DNA of 11,614 nt from Sphingobacteriia bacterium (GTDB taxonomy: Bacteria; Bacteroidota; Bacteroidia; NS11-12g; UBA955): NCBI GenBank assembly GCA_021151535.1, contig JAGKXC010000064.1, forward strand, positions 1 to 11,614. Direction: 5' to 3'. The notes beneath the pieces are model-generated. The model was not told the origin of the DNA. It worked only from the letters and a program-made list of their open reading frames with translations, and searched no databases. Below are positions 6,627 to 11,614 of this stretch, in pieces. Made by a program: the position numbers and the translations under genes. Position 1 is the stretch's first letter. The number at the start of each line of letters is the position of its first letter.

Positions 6627-7594
6627 CGCAATTAGCATTCGCCGAAGAGTTCTTTAAAAAATGGGATTCGGGCGATGAGTTTTTCACCCTAACCACCTCG
6701 GGTACCACTGGCTCACCCAAAAACTGGAAACTTCATCGTGAAGCCTTGATTTGGAGTGCTAAAAGCACCAGGAAAACCTGGCTTTCCCAACAAAGTTCAT
6801 TGGCACAAGATTGCTTTTTACCAGTAAATAAAGCGGGTGGTTTTATGCAACTAGTGAGAAGTAAAGTTTGGAATGCGCCGGTAAAAATCTACTCAGCAAG
6901 CGCCAATCCTTTGTTAGATCAAGATCCAACAAACCCCATCACATCCTTTACCCCCATGCAATTGGCAAACATACTTTCCCAAACTGAAAGTATACAAAAG
7001 TTGAAATTGTATACAGTTTTACTCATCGGCGGACAGGCAATTACTGCCGATTTAGAATCCAAATTGCTGGAAGTTTGTGCGCCATCAGCTTTACTCATTC
7101 ATACTTTCGGAAGCACCGAAACCGCCTCTCACTTTGCAGGAAGAATTCTCAACAAAGAAAGGAATCAATTTTTCCAAACTACGCAAGGTACTGATATCAG
7201 AAACAACCCCATTACCCAGCAGTTAGAAATTAAAAACCCAACTACTCAAAACCAATGGTTAACCACCAATGATTTAGTCGAAATTATTAACAGTAATCAA
7301 TTTAAATGGCTAGGTAGAAAAGATTTAATCATTAACTCTGGAGGAGTAAAAATTCAAATCGAGGTTTTAGAAAATCACATCGCACTATTAACCGGATGGC
7401 CGCTGGGAACTTTTTACGTGAAAGGCAAACTGCACCCCGAATTGGGAGAGTCTGTTGCTTTATATACCCTGCACCAAATCGACAATGATTTACTGGAAAT
7501 ACAATTACAAGGTTTGCCTAAATTTCACCACCCAAAACACATTGAAATGGTGAACAAAATTCCTTTAACGGAAACTGGAAAAGTTAAACGTTAA
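6623..7594 (+). CDS. menE: Short o-succinylbenzoate-CoA ligase (MenE-type AMP-binding enzyme)
   Basis: MenE activates o-succinylbenzoate with ATP and CoA in menaquinone synthesis. This 323-aa protein keeps the core acyl-adenylate motifs in order: TTSGTTGSPK (24-33, phosphate loop), HTFGSTE (160-166), NDLVE (216-220, ribose-binding D217), GRKDLIINSGGVKI (231-244, hinge), and PLTETGKVKR at the very end with catalytic K320. Compared with classical MenE (about 450-490 aa) the N-terminal subdomain is almost absent: the phosphate loop starts at residue 24. Bacteroidota MenE proteins are characteristically short like this, and the block around residues 66-97 (LPVNKAGG...SANPL) fits them. The start ATG overlaps the upstream stop (ATGA, 6623-6626), implying coupled translation. 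No other men gene is present, so the assignment rests on protein character alone. A different acyl or aryl acid substrate remains possible. Confidence 0.78.
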   Translation: MTQLAFAEEFFKKWDSGDEFFTLTTSGTTGSPKNWKLHREALIWSAKSTRKTWLSQQSSLAQDCFLPVNKAGGFMQLVRSKVWNAPVKIYSASANPLLDQDPTNPITSFTPMQLANILSQTESIQKLKLYTVLLIGGQAITADLESKLLEVCAPSALLIHTFGSTETASHFAGRILNKERNQFFQTTQGTDIRNNPITQQLEIKNPTTQNQWLTTNDLVEIINSNQFKWLGRKDLIINSGGVKIQIEVLENHIALLTGWPLGTFYVKGKLHPELGESVALYTLHQIDNDLLEIQLQGLPKFHHPKHIEMVNKIPLTETGKVKR

Positions 7595-8058
7595 AGTATA
7601 CCTGAATCCTTCAAGTAAATAAACATTCCCACACAAACAAAAATCAAGCTAATCACTTTAATAACACTTGCTTTTGTTACCAGGGAAATAAACTCCTTAG
7701 GAAATTCCATCTTCTTGTAAATCAACAAACTTGCTACTTGCTGATAGATTAAATAGCCAAAGATTGCAGCAAAATAAACCCAAATTGACATATCAGCACC
7801 TTGGCTAGAAATCCAATTGTTTTTAGTTCCTACAAACATCACAAGAATATAACTGAAGATAATAGCGAACATGATATACATGCCGCGCTTTCTTAACTGC
7901 TTAAATCCGTCGAACATCATTCCTTTTTGTTCTGTTGTAATAAGATCCAAGGCTTTTTCTGAGAATTTTCTTGCATAAAAAATTGCTCCAAAATAAACAC
8001 CCAATAAAACCAATACAAAATACATTGGTTCTATTCCTAAAATATTGAAAATCGTCAT
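7591..8058 (-). CDS. Small four-helix integral membrane protein, function unknown
   Basis: I do not recognise a family. The 155-aa product has four hydrophobic segments long enough to cross the membrane (about 9-29, 60-77, 91-113, 129-148). Between helices 1 and 2 lies a polar, basic loop (about 30-59) containing ARKFSEKA and KQLRKRG, which by the positive-inside rule should be cytoplasmic. There is no signal peptide and no conserved catalytic motif that I can see. It starts 25 bp after the aldose epimerase stop on the same strand, so the two are probably co-transcribed. The start has an A/T-rich leader. Its stop codon overlaps the stop of convergent menE by 4 bp (7591-7594). Confidence 0.8.
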   Translation of the reverse strand: MTIFNILGIEPMYFVLVLLGVYFGAIFYARKFSEKALDLITTEQKGMMFDGFKQLRKRGMYIMFAIIFSYILVMFVGTKNNWISSQGADMSIWVYFAAIFGYLIYQQVASLLIYKKMEFPKEFISLVTKASVIKVISLIFVCVGMFIYLKDSGIL

Positions 8059-8083
8059 TTTAATAGTTTTAAATTTATAACAA

Positions 8084-8962
8084 TCATTCCACGTTTCTCA
8101 GGCGTTCTTGCGGAACAATAATTTCGTAGAACAATTTTTCTTCTTCATCAACTTCCAGCCAATGTAACGCTTCTTTGGTTGAAAAATCGCCAAAGTTATT
8201 TAAAGAATCAGCCCAACCCCACCAAGGTTCTATACATAAAAACGGCGCACCTGGTTTGGTCCAAAAACCCACTGCATCCCAAGAACTACAGTCCACAGTT
8301 GCCAACTTCCCTTTGGTTTTATGCACCAACGTAGCCGTAGAAAATTCCGGAGAGCGTAAAACGATAGCGTCTTGAGCGAAGTAATCATTGTTCAATTCCA
8401 ACGCTTTACCACAGTTTATCTTAACTGTTTTGCCATTGTAATATCCATTTTCAATCAACCATCGTTGACTATTAACTTGCAAATCAAACCAAAGTTCATG
8501 TTCATCCAATGGTCCAGCTAATGCAAACGCCGGATGACCACCAACCGAGTAAGGCAGAATATTATCACCGGGATTGTAAGTAACATAAGAAACCTTCAAA
8601 CGATCTTCAAGCAACTCATAGAGAATTCTAAAACGAAATGGAAATGGATATTGTTTCTCTGTTTCTTCGGTATTGGAAATCTCAAACAACGCAAAGTCGG
8701 TGTCTTTTTCAAGCAACTGAAATTCAGTATTACGGGCAAACCCATGTTGATTCATAGGGTATTTAACGCCTTCCCAAACCAATTCATCATGCATCAATCG
8801 CCCAACAATCGGAAACAAATTGGGTGCTACCCTGTTCCAATATCGGGGATTAACCTTCCATAACAAATCCTCATTCCCAGCAGAAAACGAAATCAATTCC
8901 GCTCCCATCAAGGCGATTTCTACATTTAAAGAATTGTTATTTAAACAAATAGTTTTTTGCAT
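8084..8962 (-). CDS. Aldose 1-epimerase family protein, LacX type
   Basis: Members of this fold interconvert alpha and beta anomers of aldoses (mutarotases) or act on related sugars. The 292-aa protein has the LacX-subgroup signatures: NRVAPNLFPIVGRL (arginine in the sugar site), NQHGFAR (H73, the first active-site His region), SVGGHPAFAL (H143, proposed general acid) and CIEPWWGWAD (E245, proposed general base). Numbering is from the ATG at 8962. An in-frame ATG at 9004 would add 14 residues (a Tyr/Cys-rich stretch, LDYGYFCYC). These do not resemble the family N-terminus, which normally begins right before the first beta strand (here KTICLNNNSLNVEI). A possible -7 element (TATTTTTG, 8973-8980) also lies inside that extension, so I prefer 8962. 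The physiological sugar is unknown. The gene leads a short unit with the membrane protein downstream and is divergent from the LytTR regulator. Confidence 0.88.
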   Translation of the reverse strand: MQKTICLNNNSLNVEIALMGAELISFSAGNEDLLWKVNPRYWNRVAPNLFPIVGRLMHDELVWEGVKYPMNQHGFARNTEFQLLEKDTDFALFEISNTEETEKQYPFPFRFRILYELLEDRLKVSYVTYNPGDNILPYSVGGHPAFALAGPLDEHELWFDLQVNSQRWLIENGYYNGKTVKINCGKALELNNDYFAQDAIVLRSPEFSTATLVHKTKGKLATVDCSSWDAVGFWTKPGAPFLCIEPWWGWADSLNNFGDFSTKEALHWLEVDEEEKLFYEIIVPQERLRNVE

Positions 8963-9114
8963 ACTGCAATAGCAAAAATACCCATAATCTAACAAAGTGG
9001 ACATGATTCGTTAAATTCTTTTTACATTAAATAAATCTTATTCCCTTTTGAAGAGATTCTCAGTAACTTTACTTTTTCAAACCAAAGCACCAAAACCTCT
9101 TTTACCTTAAAACT

Positions 9115-9849
9115 ATGAAATCCTTTGCCCCAAATAGTAGTTATACCGCATTAATCTTGGACGATGAAAAATCCGGCAGAGACATGGCGGAATATTTCCT
9201 TAGAGAATATGCGCAGGATTTGTTTGGTAAGATTTTGATCGCGTCTTCCATAGAAGAAGCACGTGAGAAGATAATGGGCAATACCATTGATGTTGCTTTT
9301 GTTGATATTGAACTCAAGGGCGAAAAGGGCTTGGCACTGGCGCCTTACCTGCCAAAAGAAACTCTTATCGTTGTTATTAGTGCCTATCCAGAATACGCAT
9401 TACAAGCCATTAAGCTTAACGTTGTAGATTACATTTTAAAACCCATTTTGGCGGGCGATTTTGAATCAATGCTTCAAAGATTAAAATCTAAAATGCAACC
9501 CAAGGTGCAAGAAGCTCCCGCAATTACAAAAGAATCTCCTGGGTCAATGGTAATCCGCGATGGTGGAGTAAATATCATTGTGCCACTCCAAGATATCCAG
9601 TACATTGAGGCTGCAGGTGCTTATTCTAAAATCGTTACAGCAAATAAAAACTTCATCGTTTCCAAAACACTAAAAGCGCTGTTACCTTTGCTACCTGATT
9701 CATTTACAAGGATTCACCGATCTTATATTGTTCCACAATCTACCATTATTAGTTTCAAAGGCAATACCGTATGGCTTTCCAATGGAAAACAAATAGCGCT
9801 CTCAAAAACTGGCAAAAAACAATTGCAATTGCAGTATGGCTATTTGTAG
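9115..9849 (+). CDS. LytTR-family two-component response regulator
   Basis: This 244-aa cytosolic transcription regulator has two domains. The receiver (about 10-125) shows the acidic pair D16/D17, the phospho-acceptor D64 in FVDIELKG, S89 in VISAYPEYA, and K109 in YILKP. After a short linker, the LytTR DNA-binding domain (about 143-244) shows the hallmarks DIQYIEAAGAYSKI, FTRIHRSYIV and a final basic KTGKKQ. Phosphorylation by a partner kinase should control DNA binding. The natural partner is the sensor encoded immediately downstream, whose start lies inside the last 79 bp of this gene. Upstream, the 152-bp gap to the divergent epimerase gene holds only a weak -7-like TAACTTTA (9064-9071), without a properly spaced -33 element. 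There is no Shine-Dalgarno. Confidence 0.94.
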   Translation: MKSFAPNSSYTALILDDEKSGRDMAEYFLREYAQDLFGKILIASSIEEAREKIMGNTIDVAFVDIELKGEKGLALAPYLPKETLIVVISAYPEYALQAIKLNVVDYILKPILAGDFESMLQRLKSKMQPKVQEAPAITKESPGSMVIRDGGVNIIVPLQDIQYIEAAGAYSKIVTANKNFIVSKTLKALLPLLPDSFTRIHRSYIVPQSTIISFKGNTVWLSNGKQIALSKTGKKQLQLQYGYL

Positions 9850-11614
9850 CCGCTCTTGCACAGCATGCATTTGCTCAAAGTTTAAATCTCCAGCCTGAAA
9901 TTTCATTGGTAGATGGTCTTCCCGTTACCTCAGCCAGAAAAGTAATTATTAATCAGCATGGTACCGTTATCACCGCTACAGATGCTGGCATTCATTACAC
10001 ACCCGCTTTTCAACCACAATACGAAGCCATCAAAAAATCCTTGGGCTCCAAACAAATTTGGGATATCTGTATATTAGATTCATTCTTTATTGCCGGTACT
10101 TACAATGATGGACTGTTTGTTTTTCACCACAAAACCGGAAAATTACTCAAACACTATCTTTATGCTCAATTCCCTAAAATTCGTCGTTTACGCATCATAG
10201 ATAACCAGTTATTTATTCTTTGTTTTAACGGAGTTTACCAATTTCAAGACAACCAAATTAAATTACTTTTATACACCGAAAACCTCCATAAAAAAGATCC
10301 CATTTGTATACCAATGGATATCTTTTATAGAGATAACCACCCCCATATTCTCACCTATCCAGAAATTGGTATTTGGCAACAACAAGCCCCGGGTATTTGG
10401 CAAAATATAGGTCCGCAACTCATTCGAAAATTGATCGTCGCCCCAGGAAATAAAAAATTCACAACATTCCCCAATCTATCTGCCTTTGAATTTAAAGGAG
10501 ATATTTATTTGGGCGGACAAAATGAATATGCAGTATGGAATGCCAATAATACAGTAACGCATTATGCCATTAATTTTAAAAATGACGAAGGATTTGCCAT
10601 CTGGGATTGGGCTTCAGTTCAAGGTCAAGTTTATGCTTCTTGTGGAAATACCGAAAGCTTCGAGTCTGGCGGTCTAATCTTACACAAAAAAAATCAATTT
10701 ACCATTCCCAGACCAAGTTGGAACCAAGCTATTTGGAGCATAACAACTGATCCCTCAAAAAATATCCTATGGATTGCCACCAATTATGGTGGTGTTTATA
10801 TGATTAAATCGCCCAATACGCGTATTAATGCAATTTCGCCTCACTGTAAAAAGACATGGGAGGGAGATTACTTATTTATGTGGAATAAAAATATCATAAC
10901 CTGCATCAATCCATCCAATCAACAAGTTCATTGTAGTGCACCAATTCCAGAAGAACTGATAAAAATTTACCAATTAGGAAAAGATTATTATGCACTCGGC
11001 GTCACCAAACTCTGGAAAATTTCTGATAACGACCCCACCAAATTCAATGAACCTAAATTCAAATTCAAACCTCTTCAAGAAATTCACAACACGTCAAAAG
11101 CCTATATAAATCAAGGAAAATTATGGCTGTTTACACAATATGGAGCCCTATCCCAGTTTGATCCAGTAACCAATAAACTCATCCCATTAAATCTATCGCC
11201 TCGGTCCGATTGCATTGCTCAAAACAACGATTATATCATCTATCACTCCATTGATAAAGGATTTTTCATGATCAAGGGCGATTCCGTTTACCCAATGAAT
11301 ACCTCCGGTGAAGCTTTCCAAAGATTTCATGCCGATTTTACTCTTTTCAACGATTTTTTATTGGTACGACTTTCTAATAGCCTAAAACTTTTTCAAATTG
11401 ATCCGAAAAAACATCAAATTAAATATATCAAAGATTTTACACTCGATGAACTTTTCCGAAATATTACTATTTTAGATATTCAAAGTTCAACTGACGGATT
11501 TATTTTTCTCCTCCCAAATATTGTATTAAAAATCAAAGTTGGATTGGTAAATTTTAACAACAAAAATAACTACCAACTTCTTATCGCCAGTCAGAAATAC
11601 TTAGGAAATTATAG
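9771..11614 (+). CDS. Exported beta-propeller-type sensor, probable input part of a LytS-like histidine kinase, 3' end outside window
   Basis: The frame is open from the ATG at 9771 to the window edge (614 complete codons, no stop). An in-frame TAG at 9750-9752 leaves 9771 as the only ATG before the mature protein. Residues 1-35 make a good signal peptide: basic WKTNSALKNWQK, hydrophobic TIAIAVWLFVAALA, and cleavage AFA|Q. The start of the mature protein (about 45-76) reads like a regulator-propeller repeat, ISLVDGLPVTSARKV then GTVITATDAGIHY. A second clear repeat lies near residues 321-346 (IWSITTDP, ILWIATNYGGVY). Further aromatic and Gly-rich beta repeats fill the rest. No transmembrane helix, HisKA or LytS-type kinase domain is reached within the window. 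The kinase call is inferred from the adjacent LytTR regulator and the usual pairing in this phylum. The signal peptide implies a periplasmic sensing domain; the ligand is unknown. Confidence 0.82.
   Translation, partial: MAFQWKTNSALKNWQKTIAIAVWLFVAALAQHAFAQSLNLQPEISLVDGLPVTSARKVIINQHGTVITATDAGIHYTPAFQPQYEAIKKSLGSKQIWDICILDSFFIAGTYNDGLFVFHHKTGKLLKHYLYAQFPKIRRLRIIDNQLFILCFNGVYQFQDNQIKLLLYTENLHKKDPICIPMDIFYRDNHPHILTYPEIGIWQQQAPGIWQNIGPQLIRKLIVAPGNKKFTTFPNLSAFEFKGDIYLGGQNEYAVWNANNTVTHYAINFKNDEGFAIWDWASVQGQVYASCGNTESFESGGLILHKKNQFTIPRPSWNQAIWSITTDPSKNILWIATNYGGVYMIKSPNTRINAISPHCKKTWEGDYLFMWNKNIITCINPSNQQVHCSAPIPEELIKIYQLGKDYYALGVTKLWKISDNDPTKFNEPKFKFKPLQEIHNTSKAYINQGKLWLFTQYGALSQFDPVTNKLIPLNLSPRSDCIAQNNDYIIYHSIDKGFFMIKGDSVYPMNTSGEAFQRFHADFTLFNDFLLVRLSNSLKLFQIDPKKHQIKYIKDFTLDELFRNITILDIQSSTDGFIFLLPNIVLKIKVGLVNFNNKNNYQLLIASQKYLGNY

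Noticed and set aside
9064..9071. TAACTTTA as a -7 element for the LytTR regulator
   Set aside because: The last base deviates from the consensus and the nearest TTG is only about 13 nt upstream.
1..11614. Search for mobile elements, CRISPR arrays, tRNAs, phage or defence genes
   Set aside because: No transposase or integrase motifs, no regularly spaced direct repeats, no tRNA-like cloverleaf and no toxin-antitoxin or nuclease pattern were seen by eye; the content is metabolic and regulatory.

Overview
The window looks like a chromosomal segment of a Bacteroidota bacterium (Flavobacteriia, Sphingobacteriia or Chitinophagia type). The evidence is convergent. Base composition is moderately AT-rich, and most start codons have A/T-rich leaders without a Shine-Dalgarno sequence. 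One promoter matches the Bacteroidota consensus (TTG, 18 nt, TAnnTTTG). The gene set also fits: a short MenE, a secreted GEVED/PKD-type protein, and a LytTR regulator next to a 'two-component regulator propeller' sensor. All identifications come from reading motifs; no database search was done.

Layout. (1) Positions 1-741, minus strand: the N-terminal 247 codons of a secreted, cysteine-rich GEVED + PKD-like protein, with an unusually good Shine-Dalgarno sequence; its 3' end lies outside the window. (2) Positions 742-1239: a 498-bp AT-rich gap with no convincing gene. It holds a strong intrinsic terminator facing the minus strand (1094-1126). (3) Positions 1240-4932, minus strand: anmK (anhydro-MurNAc kinase), then a Glu/Leu/Phe/Val-type amino-acid dehydrogenase, then pepT (tripeptidase). 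A consensus promoter sits upstream of anmK (4973-5001) and the terminator follows pepT, so these three genes can be read as one unit. A plausible shared theme is salvage of cell-wall sugar and peptide-derived amino acids. (4) Positions 5166-7594, plus strand: a class V PLP-dependent aminotransferase-fold enzyme with a Tat-like leader, translationally coupled (ATGA overlap) to a compact o-succinylbenzoate-CoA ligase (menE). (5) Positions 7591-8962, minus strand: a LacX-type aldose 1-epimerase followed by a small four-helix membrane protein of unknown function. The last of these overlaps the menE stop codon by 4 bp in a convergent arrangement. (6) Positions 9115-11614, plus strand: a LytTR response regulator and, starting 79 bp inside its 3' end, a long exported beta-propeller-like sensor that runs off the window. 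It is probably the input half of a LytS-like histidine kinase.

Most of the window is housekeeping metabolism plus one signalling pair. I see no mobile element, CRISPR array, tRNA, rRNA or defence locus. The points most worth a second look are the long overlap of regulator and sensor genes, the apparently exported PLP enzyme coupled to a cytosolic acyl-CoA ligase, and the unusual Shine-Dalgarno of the secreted protein.
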